From Sellimonas catena (GTDB lineage Bacteria; Bacillota; Clostridia; Lachnospirales; Lachnospiraceae): a stretch of 64,000 nt of DNA. Made by a program: the position numbers and the translations under genes. The notes beneath the pieces are model-generated. The model made no database searches and was not told the origin of the DNA. It saw nothing but the letters and a program-made list of their open reading frames with translations. Shown in pieces: positions 17,556 to 26,574 of the stretch (position 1 is the first letter of the stretch; every line of letters begins with the position of its first letter). Location of the stretch: NCBI RefSeq assembly GCF_045063725.1, contig NZ_CP173695.1; one strand, written 5' to 3'.

Positions 17556-17649
17556 ATCCGGCTTCGGCTATGACAGCGCCTGTATTTTACCGGCATTTGA
17601 AGCTTTTACATTTTTACAAATAATATGATGAATAAAGGAGAACTGATTT

Positions 17650-18981
17650 ATGAATTCTATATTACCCCAGCTTTTGCTGCAGGTCATTCTTATCTTTTTA
17701 AATGCATTTTTTGCGGCGGCGGAGATCGCAGTGATCTCACTGAATGCCTCCAAACTTCGGAAATCGGCGGAGGACGGCGATAAAACCTGTGCCCGTCTTC
17801 TGAAACTGGTGGAAGAGCCTTCCGGATTTCTCTCAACCATCCAGATCGGAATTACATTGGCAGGATTCCTCGGCAGTGCGTTTGCCGCGGACAACTTTTC
17901 CGGCTATCTGGTAGACTGGGTATACAAAGACCTGGGATTTCATTCTCTCCCGGTCTCAGTACTGGATACACTCTCCGTTATCGTGATCACCATTATTCTT
18001 TCCTATTTCACACTGATTTTCGGTGAACTGGTTCCAAAACGGATTGCCATGCAGAAATCCTTTGCTGTAGCAAAATTTGTCTATCGTGTAGTTTCTTTTG
18101 TTGCTCTGATTATGAAGCCGGCAGTTGCCTTTCTTTCTCTTTCTACCAATCTTGTACTGAAGATGTTTGGTATGAAGACGGAAGCGGAAGAAGAGACCGT
18201 AACGGAGGATGAGATTCGTCTCATGGTAGAGCTCGGAGAAGAGAACGGATCAATTGACAGCGATGAGAAAGAATGGATCCAGAATGTGCTGGAATTTAAT
18301 GACACCATTGTCCGGAACTGTATGACACATGAATCTGAGATCATCGCCATCTCAGCGGATGCTACCGATGAAGAAATCACGCAGCTTATTACGGAATCCG
18401 GTACTTCCCGTTACCCTGTATACCAGAATGATCTCCACGACATTATCGGTGTACTTAATGCGCGTACATTCCTGCTTTCCCGCGCCAACGGTGAGAAAAC
18501 GGACATCCGTAAACTTCTGCGTCCGGCATACTTTATCCCGGAAACGGTTCATGCATCCACGCTCTTCCGTGATATGCAGAAGCAGAAACTGCACATTGCA
18601 ATCGTGGTTGACGAGTACGGCGATACTTCCGGTATTGTAACGCTGGAAGACCTGGTGGAAGAAATCTTTGGAAATATCTACGATGAATTTGATGAAAACG
18701 AACCGGCGGAGATCGAACAGCTCAAAGAAAATCTCTGGAGAGTCACCGGAACCGCAGATGTCGATGACATCGCAAAAGAACTGGACATCGATCTCCCGGA
18801 ATCTTCCGACTATACCACACTTGGCGGAATGGTGTTCAGCAATCTGAAGACGATCCCGAAAGATGGTACAACTGTCGATCTGGATGTCGGGGATATTCAC
18901 ATCCACGTAGATGCGATCTCCAGAAGAAGAATCCAGTCCGCACTTGTATCAAAGGTCGAAAAAGAACCGGAAGAAGAATAA
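17650..18981 (+). CDS. CNNM/CorC-type transporter, hemolysin C family
   Basis: Protein of 443 residues with the standard three-part layout: DUF21 membrane domain (1 to about 190, with FFAAAEIAVISLNASKLR and the glycine-rich GITLAGFLGSAFA), two CBS domains (about 205-330, including TSRYPVYQ and VDEYGDTSGIVTLEDLVEE) and a C-terminal CorC_HlyC domain. Family members are linked to magnesium or other cation transport; the name hemolysin is historical. The leader RNA with terminator upstream suggests ligand- or ion-dependent control. Confidence 0.92.
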   Translation: MNSILPQLLLQVILIFLNAFFAAAEIAVISLNASKLRKSAEDGDKTCARLLKLVEEPSGFLSTIQIGITLAGFLGSAFAADNFSGYLVDWVYKDLGFHSLPVSVLDTLSVIVITIILSYFTLIFGELVPKRIAMQKSFAVAKFVYRVVSFVALIMKPAVAFLSLSTNLVLKMFGMKTEAEEETVTEDEIRLMVELGEENGSIDSDEKEWIQNVLEFNDTIVRNCMTHESEIIAISADATDEEITQLITESGTSRYPVYQNDLHDIIGVLNARTFLLSRANGEKTDIRKLLRPAYFIPETVHASTLFRDMQKQKLHIAIVVDEYGDTSGIVTLEDLVEEIFGNIYDEFDENEPAEIEQLKENLWRVTGTADVDDIAKELDIDLPESSDYTTLGGMVFSNLKTIPKDGTTVDLDVGDIHIHVDAISRRRIQSALVSKVEKEPEEE

Positions 18982-18995
18982 AGAGCCACAGACAG

Positions 18996-19034
18996 AAAGG
19001 ACATGGAGCCGGAAAATGCTCCATGTCCTTTCCT
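18996..19034 (+). terminator. Terminator after the CNNM-type gene
   Basis: Arms AAAGGACATGGAGC and GCTCCATGTCCTTT form a 14-bp perfect stem with an 8-base loop, followed by TCCTT. Works in both directions and separates convergent genes. Confidence 0.85.
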
Positions 19035-19070
19035 TATCTGTTTTTTCTATTCACTCTCATCGCTGCTTTT

Positions 19071-19493
19071 TCATTTCTTTTCCCGGAACACCACATAGTT
19101 TTTCCGGTAATTTCCCCACCAGGTGCTTGCCGGATTAGTAAAGTAAAAGGTGGAAAAGAGCATCTCGGTCTCATTCAGCTTCGCAAGCAGCCTCAGAAGC
19201 CGTTCCTCCAGCGGAAAAATGATGCCGTCTTCCTCCGCTTCCAGCTCTTTTAGGTACCTGTTTTCCTCTTCCGTCAGGCTTTCCCTGATCTTTTCCTTCG
19301 CCTCATCGGGAAGAGTGAAGTAATAAAAATCCGCCCAGGCATTCTCTTTTCCACATGCCTCCCATTCTGCGGACAGTTTATCCACAGCTTCCCCGGCATC
19401 CAGTGTGAATTCTACCCAGTCGCACTGATCAAATCCTTCCTGGATCTGTTCCAGATAAATGGCTCCCACCTGTTTCAACGTCTCAATCTGCAT
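19071..19493 (-). CDS. Hypothetical protein, 140 residues
   Basis: The start MQIETLKQVG at 19493 follows a GGGGGGA ribosome site; the reading frame extends further upstream, but that part overlaps the TetR gene. The protein is acidic and helical (EAVDKLSAEWEACGKENAW, DEAKEKIRESLTEEENRYLKELEAEEDG) with an aromatic end. No family recognised. It lies 14 bases after the TetR regulator stop, so the two are co-transcribed. Confidence 0.62.
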   Translation of the reverse strand: MQIETLKQVGAIYLEQIQEGFDQCDWVEFTLDAGEAVDKLSAEWEACGKENAWADFYYFTLPDEAKEKIRESLTEEENRYLKELEAEEDGIIFPLEERLLRLLAKLNETEMLFSTFYFTNPASTWWGNYRKNYVVFREKK

Positions 19494-19507
19494 CTTCGTC
19501 CCCCCTG

Positions 19508-20101
19508 TTATCTCCGGACTCTTGGGTGCGTATCGCGGATCACGCTCATAATAAAGCGGAATGCAATATCTGCCATCTCTTCCGGCGTTTCCGATTCCTC
19601 CGGATCTTTCTGGAGCCAGTAGCGGATGAGCCCGACACAGCCTGACAGACAAAACCGGTAGGAATATTTCAATACATTCATCTCATTCGGGAACTGGCGC
19701 TTCAGTCCGGTCAGGCACTTCTCTCCGACAAGATCCTCTACCTCCTGAACAAAGGCCGGATCCCCGTTTTCTCCCATAAGAGATCGATACAGTTTGCGGT
19801 TTCTCCCGAGAGAAAAGAAGATGTCCTTCATAAACAGAACACTCTGCTCGGAAAATGGTTCCGGCGGATAAGTTTCCATCACTTCGGCAATCTCCTCTAT
19901 CAGCTCCTGCTTCACATTTTCAAGCATGTTGGAAATATCAGAGTAGTGCAGATAAAAAGTAGAACGGTTGATGTGGACATGGGCCACAAGCTCTTTTACC
20001 GTAATCTCCTGAATACTTTTTTCCGTCATCAGATCTGCCAGACCTTCTTTTAATCTTGTCTTGGTTCTCGCAACTCTTTTATCCACTTTCTGTCCTGTCA
20101 T
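19508..20101 (-). CDS. TetR/AcrR-family transcriptional regulator
   Basis: The start MTGQKVDKRV at 20101 is set by AGGAGGATG. The N-terminal helix-turn-helix reads ITVKELVAHVHINRSTFYLHYSDISNML, a typical TetR pattern; the C-terminal half is a helical ligand domain with SYRFCLSGCVGLIRYWLQ, as in TetR_C_24-type regulators. Target genes are unknown; the only co-directional partner is the small hypothetical gene downstream. Confidence 0.9.
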   Translation of the reverse strand: MTGQKVDKRVARTKTRLKEGLADLMTEKSIQEITVKELVAHVHINRSTFYLHYSDISNMLENVKQELIEEIAEVMETYPPEPFSEQSVLFMKDIFFSLGRNRKLYRSLMGENGDPAFVQEVEDLVGEKCLTGLKRQFPNEMNVLKYSYRFCLSGCVGLIRYWLQKDPEESETPEEMADIAFRFIMSVIRDTHPRVRR

Positions 20102-20176
20102 GCCGGCATCCTCCTCTTTTTCTTCTTTCACTATAATATAAAAAGACTTGAAATGCAACACTATGTCTATTATTTT

Positions 20177-21298
20177 TTAGAGTCTACGTTTAAATTCGTC
20201 GTATCCAAAGCTTCGGATGATCTGATAGTCTCCCTGATCTTCCAATACGATATCCGGAAGTTTCATCCCGTTAAAGGTATTGTTTTTTACCATCGTATAG
20301 ATTGCCATATCCTGAAATTCCAGCCATTCCCCTGGTGCGATCGGATGGTCAAAAGAATAATCACCGATCACATCTCCCGCAAGACAGGTCGGGCCGGCAA
20401 GACGGAATGTGTAAGGCTTCTCATCCGGAAGGCCTGCATCTTTCAGCGGCGGACGGTACGGCATTTCCAGTACATCCGGCATATGGCATGCTGCGGAAGT
20501 GTCCAGAATGGCGATCCGGATGCCGTTTTCCATTGTCTCCAGCACCTCCGTCAGAAGCGTCCCCGCATTCAGCGCGACGGCCTCCCCCGGTTCCAGATAG
20601 ACTTCCAGTCCGTATGTTTCCTGCATATGGCAGATGCACCGCTTTAACCGTTTAATGTCATAATCGCTTCTTGTAATATGGTGGCCGCCGCCAAAATTGA
20701 TCCACTTCATCTTTGGAAGCCACGCCCCGAACTGCTCCTCCACCGCCCGCAGCGTCACTTCCAGATCATCGGAATTCTGCTCGCAGAGCGTATGGAAATG
20801 GATGCCTTCAATACCGTCCATCAGTTCTTCCGTCAACTGTTCCTTCACTGTTCCAAGGCGTGATCCCGGTGCACATGGATCGTAAATGGCATGTCCCTCC
20901 TGGGTGGAGCACTGCGGATTTACCCGGATTCCCGGGCTTTTCCCTGCTTTTTTCACCCGGTCTTTATATTTTCGGATCTGGGCCGGGGAATTCAGAACAA
21001 TATGTCCGCAGAGGGAAAGAATCTCGTCAAACTCTTCCTCCCGGTAAGCAGGGGAGAAGATGTGGTTTTCCTTCCCCATCTCCTCCGCCCCCAGTCTGGC
21101 CTCATAAAGCCCGCTGGCCGTCGTCCCGTCCAGATATTCCCCGATGAGCGGGTACAGTGAATACATGGAAAATGCCTTCTGGGCCAGCAGGATCCGGCAC
21201 CCGGTCTCCTCGCGAAGCTGCTTTAATACCCGCAGATTCGCTTCCAGCTTTTCTTTCTGTACAATATAGCACGGCGTGCGAAGTTCTTCTTTTCTCAT
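20177..21298 (-). CDS. nspC: Carboxynorspermidine/carboxyspermidine decarboxylase
   Basis: PLP enzyme of the alanine-racemase-like fold III class, 373 residues. Opening ELRTPCYIVQKEKLEANL, PLP lysine in LLAQKAFSMYSLYP, HFHTLCEQNSDDLE, and INFGGGHHITRSDYD, EPGEAVALNAGTL are NspC signatures. It removes the carboxyl group from carboxyspermidine (or carboxynorspermidine) to give spermidine. Last gene of the five-gene polyamine operon, 9 bases after the dehydrogenase gene. Confidence 0.94.
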   Translation of the reverse strand: MRKEELRTPCYIVQKEKLEANLRVLKQLREETGCRILLAQKAFSMYSLYPLIGEYLDGTTASGLYEARLGAEEMGKENHIFSPAYREEEFDEILSLCGHIVLNSPAQIRKYKDRVKKAGKSPGIRVNPQCSTQEGHAIYDPCAPGSRLGTVKEQLTEELMDGIEGIHFHTLCEQNSDDLEVTLRAVEEQFGAWLPKMKWINFGGGHHITRSDYDIKRLKRCICHMQETYGLEVYLEPGEAVALNAGTLLTEVLETMENGIRIAILDTSAACHMPDVLEMPYRPPLKDAGLPDEKPYTFRLAGPTCLAGDVIGDYSFDHPIAPGEWLEFQDMAIYTMVKNNTFNGMKLPDIVLEDQGDYQIIRSFGYDEFKRRL

Positions 21299-21307
21299 GG
21301 CCGCGCC

Positions 21308-22510
21308 CTAATCTACCAGTTCCGGGTTCTCACAGATCTTCCACGGCAGTCCCCATTTGTTCAGTGCATCCATGAACGGATCCGGATCAAACTCTTCCAT
21401 ATTGAAGACGCCCGGTTTCTGCCAGGTACCGTTCATCACAAGCATCGCACCGATCATGGCCGGAACACCTGTCGTGTAGGCAACCGCCTGGGAACCTACT
21501 TCCTTGTAGCATTCCTGATGATCGCACGTATTGTAAATGTAAAGTTTCTTCTCTTTTCCATCCTTCTTGCCGATAAAGATGCATCCGATATTGGTCTTTC
21601 CTTTTGTTCTCGGTCCCAGAGTGGATGGGTCCGGAAGGACAGCCTTTAAGAACTGAAGCGGTACGATCTCTTTTCCTTCGTACATGATCGGCTCGATGGA
21701 TGTCATTCCTACATTTTCCAGACATTTCAGGTGAGTCAGGTAGCTCTGTCCGAATGTCATGAAGAAACGGATTCTCTTGATACCCGGGATGTTGAGTGCC
21801 AGAGACTCGATCTCTTCATGGTGCAGAAGGTACATATCCTTCTTTCCTACTTCCGGGAAATCATACTCTCTTTTGATTTCCATCGGCTCGGTTTCTACCC
21901 AGTGTCCATCCTCCCAGTAGGAGCCTTTTGCGGACACTTCCCGGATATTGATCTCCGGGTTAAAGTTGGTTGCGAACGGGTATCCATGATCTCCGCCGTT
22001 GCAGTCCAGAATATCAATGTAGTTGATTTCGTCAAAATAGTGTTTCAGCGCATAAGCGGAAAATACACTTGTCACGCCCGGATCGAATCCACTTCCAAGC
22101 AGGGCCGTGATTCCTGCTTTTTCGTATTTCTCGCGGTACGCCCACTGCCATTTATATTCAAACTTTGCCGTATCTTCCGGCTCATAGTTTGCTGTGTCCA
22201 CATAGTGTACGCCGGTTTCCAGGCAGGCATCCATGATTGTCAGATCCTGATACGGAAGCGCCAGGTTCAGCACGACGTCCGGCTGTACCTTCTTGATCAG
22301 CTCCACAAGTTCCGGCACGTTGTCCGCGTCCACCTGCGCGGTTGTGATTTTTGCTTTTGTCTTTCCTTCCAGTTTTTCTTTCAGCGCGTCACACTTGGAT
22401 ACTGTACGGCTTGCAATGCAGATCTCGTCAAACACCGCGTCATTCTGCGCACATTTCTGAATTGCTACTCCTGCGACACCGCCGCATCCGATTACAAGTA
22501 CTTTTCCCAT
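21308..22510 (-). CDS. Carboxynorspermidine synthase, saccharopine dehydrogenase family
   Basis: Protein of 400 residues with the N-terminal Rossmann motif VLVIGCGGVAGVAIQKCAQ and the conserved DTANYEPEDTAKF and GFDPGVTSVFSAYAL blocks of saccharopine-dehydrogenase-like enzymes. It uses NADPH to condense aspartate semialdehyde with putrescine or diaminopropane. Neighbouring nspC fixes the pathway. Agmatine is another reported acceptor for some relatives, giving the carboxyaminopropylagmatine route; the sequence alone does not decide. Confidence 0.9.
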   Translation of the reverse strand: MGKVLVIGCGGVAGVAIQKCAQNDAVFDEICIASRTVSKCDALKEKLEGKTKAKITTAQVDADNVPELVELIKKVQPDVVLNLALPYQDLTIMDACLETGVHYVDTANYEPEDTAKFEYKWQWAYREKYEKAGITALLGSGFDPGVTSVFSAYALKHYFDEINYIDILDCNGGDHGYPFATNFNPEINIREVSAKGSYWEDGHWVETEPMEIKREYDFPEVGKKDMYLLHHEEIESLALNIPGIKRIRFFMTFGQSYLTHLKCLENVGMTSIEPIMYEGKEIVPLQFLKAVLPDPSTLGPRTKGKTNIGCIFIGKKDGKEKKLYIYNTCDHQECYKEVGSQAVAYTTGVPAMIGAMLVMNGTWQKPGVFNMEEFDPDPFMDALNKWGLPWKICENPELVD

Positions 22511-22531
22511 GATAAGTTCCTCCTTCTACTT

Positions 22532-23389
22532 TTACCTGCCGATTGCCAGCAGCATTTCTCTGATAATTTTACATGCCACGGCTGTGGACACCCCGCTTGC
22601 ATCATACGGCGGGCACAGCTCATTGACGTCACACCCTACAAGGTTCACATTGCTGCAGACAGCGGTCACTGCCCTCTGCAGCGTCATATAATCGACTCCG
22701 CCCGGTTCCGGCGTTCCTGTCCCCGGAAATACCGACGGATCCAGGACATCCAGGTCCACCGTAAAATAAACCGGCTTCCCTTTCAGGTTTTCGATCGTTT
22801 CTTCCAGCCCTTCCAGATCAAAGGGATGCAGGTTTGTATGTCCCTCTGCCGCCCAGGAAAACTCTTCCTTTTCCCCGGAGCGGATTCCGAACTGATGGAT
22901 CCTTCCGTCTCCCAAAATCTCCCAGCAGCGCCGGATGACGCAGGCGTGGGAAAGTTTCACACCCAGATAGTCCTCTCTCAGATCCGTGTGGGCATCCAGA
23001 TGGATGATATGAAGATCCGGGTACTGCCCTGCCACGGCCCGGATGCTTCCAAGGGTCACAAGATGCTCTCCTCCGATCAGAAACGGAAGTTTTCCGTCCT
23101 TTAAAATTTCACCTGCACGCTCCTCAATGGCAGCAAGCACCTTTTCGGAATCCCCGATGGCAAGTTCCAGATCACCGCTGTCAAAGACATGGCAGTCCAG
23201 AAGATCTTTGTCCTGATACGGACTGTATGTCTCAAGTCCGTAAGACTCATTCCGGATGGCCTGTCCTGCAAATCTTGTTCCAGGACGGTAGGATGTGGTA
23301 GAGTCAAACGGCGCACCGTAGAGGACGACCTTGGCATCCTCATACTCTGCATCACATCCGATAAAATTAATTACGTTTTTCTTCAACAT
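22532..23389 (-). CDS. speB: Agmatinase or related ureohydrolase
   Basis: Protein of 285 residues of the arginase fold. The manganese motifs are GGEHLVT, HLDAHTDLR, SHA and the VDLDVLDPSVFPGTGTPEPGG block. It would convert agmatine to putrescine plus urea, or act on aminopropylagmatine. It overlaps the speE gene by 23 bases, so translation is coupled. Confidence 0.93.
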   Translation of the reverse strand: MLKKNVINFIGCDAEYEDAKVVLYGAPFDSTTSYRPGTRFAGQAIRNESYGLETYSPYQDKDLLDCHVFDSGDLELAIGDSEKVLAAIEERAGEILKDGKLPFLIGGEHLVTLGSIRAVAGQYPDLHIIHLDAHTDLREDYLGVKLSHACVIRRCWEILGDGRIHQFGIRSGEKEEFSWAAEGHTNLHPFDLEGLEETIENLKGKPVYFTVDLDVLDPSVFPGTGTPEPGGVDYMTLQRAVTAVCSNVNLVGCDVNELCPPYDASGVSTAVACKIIREMLLAIGR

Positions 23390-24230
23390 CTTTTAACAGT
23401 TCCTCCACATACACCGGAAGGGCAAACACACCCGCGTGAAGCCTCGGTGCATAATATCTCGTACTGATTCCCCGAAGTTTCCATGCTACGCCGTTTAAGT
23501 CATCCAGCGGATGATACCGTTTTGACGCAAATCCGAAAAGCCAGTGTCCGGACGGGTAGGATGGAATGTGTGCCTGGTACACCCGGCAGATCGGAAAGGT
23601 TTCCACAATCCGCTTGTGCATCCGCTGGCACTGGTACGCTTCTTCTGCATAGAACGGACTCTCGTTCTGATTGATCATGATTCCGTCTTCATGAAGGGCA
23701 TTATAACAGTTTCCGTAAAATTCCTTTGTAAACAATCCTTCGCCCGGTCCGAACGGATTCGGGGAATCGATGATAATCAGATCGTATTCATCGGTCCGGG
23801 AGCGGATAAACCGCAGACCGTCCTCATGGTAGATTGCCACCCTCGGGTCCGTCAGGCTGCAGGCGATCTCCGGGATATATTTCCGGCAGACCTCTACAAG
23901 AAGCGGATCAATCTCCACCACATCGATGGTCTCGATCGTCTCGTATTTAATCAGCTCCCGGACAACGCCTCCGTCGCCTCCGCCGATAACGAGCACCTTT
24001 TTCACATCCGGGTGGACTGCCATCGGTACATGGGTAATCATCTCATGATAGATGAATTCGTCCTTTTCCGTCAGCATCAGATCTCCGTCCACCACAAGAA
24101 CCTTGCCGAATTCCGTCGATTCCAGCACATCGATCCGCTGGAATTCGCTCTCGGCGCTGAACAGCTGCCGTTCCACACGAAGGGACAGTCTGGCATGGTC
24201 CGTATGTTCATCTGAAAACCACATTTCCAT
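23367..24230 (-). CDS. speE: Spermidine synthase family aminopropyltransferase
   Basis: Protein of 287 residues with N-terminal strand MEMWFSDEHTDHARLSLRVERQL and Rossmann core VLVIGGGDGGVVREL, then VVEIDPLLVE and YDLIIIDSPNPFGPGEGLF with the catalytic Asp. SpeE needs decarboxylated S-adenosylmethionine from SpeD, which is not in this window. It follows speA by 3 bases and overlaps speB. Confidence 0.93.
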   Translation of the reverse strand: MEMWFSDEHTDHARLSLRVERQLFSAESEFQRIDVLESTEFGKVLVVDGDLMLTEKDEFIYHEMITHVPMAVHPDVKKVLVIGGGDGGVVRELIKYETIETIDVVEIDPLLVEVCRKYIPEIACSLTDPRVAIYHEDGLRFIRSRTDEYDLIIIDSPNPFGPGEGLFTKEFYGNCYNALHEDGIMINQNESPFYAEEAYQCQRMHKRIVETFPICRVYQAHIPSYPSGHWLFGFASKRYHPLDDLNGVAWKLRGISTRYYAPRLHAGVFALPVYVEELLKDVEEKRN

Positions 24231-24233
24231 TTT

Positions 24234-25688
24234 TTATTCCTCCTTCAGTACGTTGAGCCGCTCGATCTTCTCATCCTCCGGCCCGGTCATGGAACATCCT
24301 TTTTCCTTGGCATAGACAATATAGTCAATAATCTCATCGGTGATCTCCTCGCCCGGTGCGAGAATCGGGATTCCTGGAGGGTAGCACATCACAAACTCGC
24401 TGCAGATCCGTCCTCTCGTCTCTTCCAGAGGGAGGGATTCTTTCTCTGCATAGAAGGATTCCTGCGGAGTCATCACAACTTTCGGCGGAATATATTCCTG
24501 TGAAAGCATTCCTGTCTTGTCTTTCTGATACCGTCTCTTAATGTCCGCAAGGGCGCTGACAAGCCGCTCCACTTCCTGCTTCCTGTCTCCGATGGAAAGG
24601 TATGCCAGAATATTTCCAAGATCCCCGAATTCAATCTGAATATCATATTCATCCCGCAGAATATCGTACACCTCGATCCCCGCAAGGCCGATGTCCAGCG
24701 TATGTACCGAAAGTTTGGTCGGATCGAAATCAAACACACTGCTTCCGTTTTTCATCTCTCCTGCAAACGCATAGTATCCTCCGACCTGGTTGATCTCTTT
24801 TCTCGCATACTCGGCAAGTTCCGCCACCTTTGCGAATGCTTCTTTCCCGCGAAGCGCCAGATTCCTCCTGGAAATATCGAGGCTTGAAAGAAGCAGATAG
24901 GACGCACTTGTCGTCTGGGTCAGATTGATGATCTGGCGCACATATCCTGCATTGACATTCGGTCCTGTCAGAAGGAAGGAACTCTGCGTCAGGCTTCCGC
25001 CGGATTTATGCATACTGACCGACGCCATATCCGCTCCCGCTTCCATGGCAGAAACCGGAAGTCCGTCTCCAAAATAAAAATGGGTTCCATGTGCCTCGTC
25101 GGCAAGTACGAGCATATTGTATTCATGGGCAAGCTTTACGATCGTGCGCAGATCCGAACAGATACCGTAGTAGGTCGGATTATTCACAAACACTGCCACC
25201 GCGTCCGGATTCTCCCGGATAACCTTTTCCACCTGGGATACCTTCATTCCAAGAGAAATCCCCAGATGATGATCCACATCCGGATTCACATATACCGGCT
25301 TTGCTCCGCAGAGCACAAGCGCATTGATGACGCTGCGGTGGACATTCCTCGGCAGAATAATCTTGTCGCCCTTTTTACAGCAGGACAGCACCATGCTCTG
25401 CACTGCCGATGTCGTCCCGCCGACCATCAGAAAGGCATGCGCCGCTCCAAATGCATCCGCTGCCAGCTCTTCCGCCTCCTTGATGACAGAAACCGGGTGG
25501 CAGAGATTGTCAAGCGGCTTCATCGAATTGACGTCAATACCGACACACTTGCTTCCCAAAAGCTCCACCAGTTCCGGGTTCCCCCGTCCGTGTTTGTGTC
25601 CCGGAACATCAAACGGCACGATTCTCATTTTCCGGAACCGTTCCAGCGCCTCGTAGATCGGCGCTCTCTTCTGTGATAACATCTCCAT
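24234..25688 (-). CDS. speA: Arginine decarboxylase, Orn/Lys/Arg decarboxylase family
   Basis: PLP fold-I enzyme of about 484 residues with the SMHKSGGSLTQSSFLL lysine motif, DVPGHKHGRGN near the N-terminus, and LADEAHGTHFYFG (cofactor Asp). The start is ATG 25688 with GGGAG about 8 bases upstream; a GTG at 25694 is possible. The size and C-terminal domain fit the Bacillus-type SpeA that makes agmatine, agreeing with the agmatinase in the operon. First gene of the operon; a possible attenuator precedes it. Confidence 0.9.
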   Translation of the reverse strand: MEMLSQKRAPIYEALERFRKMRIVPFDVPGHKHGRGNPELVELLGSKCVGIDVNSMKPLDNLCHPVSVIKEAEELAADAFGAAHAFLMVGGTTSAVQSMVLSCCKKGDKIILPRNVHRSVINALVLCGAKPVYVNPDVDHHLGISLGMKVSQVEKVIRENPDAVAVFVNNPTYYGICSDLRTIVKLAHEYNMLVLADEAHGTHFYFGDGLPVSAMEAGADMASVSMHKSGGSLTQSSFLLTGPNVNAGYVRQIINLTQTTSASYLLLSSLDISRRNLALRGKEAFAKVAELAEYARKEINQVGGYYAFAGEMKNGSSVFDFDPTKLSVHTLDIGLAGIEVYDILRDEYDIQIEFGDLGNILAYLSIGDRKQEVERLVSALADIKRRYQKDKTGMLSQEYIPPKVVMTPQESFYAEKESLPLEETRGRICSEFVMCYPPGIPILAPGEEITDEIIDYIVYAKEKGCSMTGPEDEKIERLNVLKEE

Positions 25689-25762
25689 TTCCACTTACTC
25701 CCTTACGTATTGATATGCCTGCCCTGATCCAGGTCGGAACTCCTTCTGAGAGAAAGTTTTCC

Positions 25763-25852
25763 GCAAAACAAAAAGACACAGGCAGACGGCATACATACCA
25801 TTTACTTGTGTCTTCTCTATCTTCTTTCCGCACAGTCAAAGAAACTGTGTGG
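25763..25852 (-). promoter_or_regulatory. Possible attenuator in the speA leader
   Basis: Leftward transcript order: hairpin A with arms CCACACAGT (25852-25844) and ACTGTGCGG (25836-25828), then a terminator-like hairpin with arms AAGACACA (25814-25807) and TGTGTCTT (25780-25773) followed by TTTGTTTT. The ACACAG of hairpin A could also pair with CTGTGT of the terminator arm, giving mutually exclusive folds. The remainder of the 443-base gap (25853-26131) holds no recognisable gene. Confidence 0.5.
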
Positions 25853-26131
25853 ATACATATACAGTTTTATCGCATATTCAGACAGATATTGGCGTAGAGT
25901 CTATATAGCAAATATTTTTACTTTTACTACTCTTATTGACCGTTTCACAAGTTGTGTATGCTGTTGCACACCGGTTATAAAGTAACCAACTTATAAAATT
26001 TGAGCTTCTAACTCAATCAATAATGCAGCCTCCGGCCGCTAAGAAAATATTTGCATGGAGAACTTTACGAATATCTGCTTTCCATACGCGTTTATTCTAA
26101 CACGCTAAATCTGAATATACAATAGTTATTT

Positions 26132-26554
26132 TTATAAATTTTCACTGTTCTGTCTCATGTTTTTGTATTCGGCCACAGAGCGGTCAAATCCCTTGATATG
26201 GCGGAACAGCCAGTCTGTCACGGTCTCATTGAGCGCTTTGACAAACGCATCTGTCGGGCCTTCCTCTTCTTCCAGCATTTCATGCAGATCTTCTACCGCA
26301 TGCTTGAATTCCTCGTGTTTTGCCCTGTGCTCTTCCAGCCCCGGATAAGCGATCTCTTCCTGAAGCTTTTCTTCCGCTGCAAAGTGGAAATCTGTGTAGT
26401 CAGCAAGGTAATTAAGAAGCTTCACTGCTGTCGCCTTGTCTCTGTGTGTCTCGCAGGCTTCTTCCAGGTCTGCGATCTTTCCGATCAATTCCTTGTGCTG
26501 AGCGTCAATCATCTCATTTCCGGTTACAAGAGTTTCATCAAATACTGCATACAT
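26132..26554 (-). CDS. Bacteriohemerythrin
   Basis: Protein of 140 residues with the di-iron ligand set in order: IDAQHKELI, TDFHFAAEEKLQEEI, EEHRAKHEEF and a late WLFRHIKGFDRSVAEY. The family binds O2 reversibly and in anaerobes is thought to sense or deliver oxygen or protect against it. Starts MYAVFDETLVTGN, the usual opening. It follows rpiB by 20 bases. Confidence 0.94.
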   Translation of the reverse strand: MYAVFDETLVTGNEMIDAQHKELIGKIADLEEACETHRDKATAVKLLNYLADYTDFHFAAEEKLQEEIAYPGLEEHRAKHEEFKHAVEDLHEMLEEEEGPTDAFVKALNETVTDWLFRHIKGFDRSVAEYKNMRQNSENL

Positions 26555-26574
26555 CTTTTTTTCCTCCTTTTTGA

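Noticed and set aside
17435..17572. Small rightward reading frame (46-51 codons) in the leader RNA
   Set aside because: Its ribosome site is badly spaced and a strong intrinsic terminator lies inside it; a structured RNA explains the region better.
21731..23104. Rightward 457-codon open frame
   Set aside because: Antisense to the carboxynorspermidine synthase and agmatinase genes, whose motifs are unmistakable; Cys/His-rich antisense translation.
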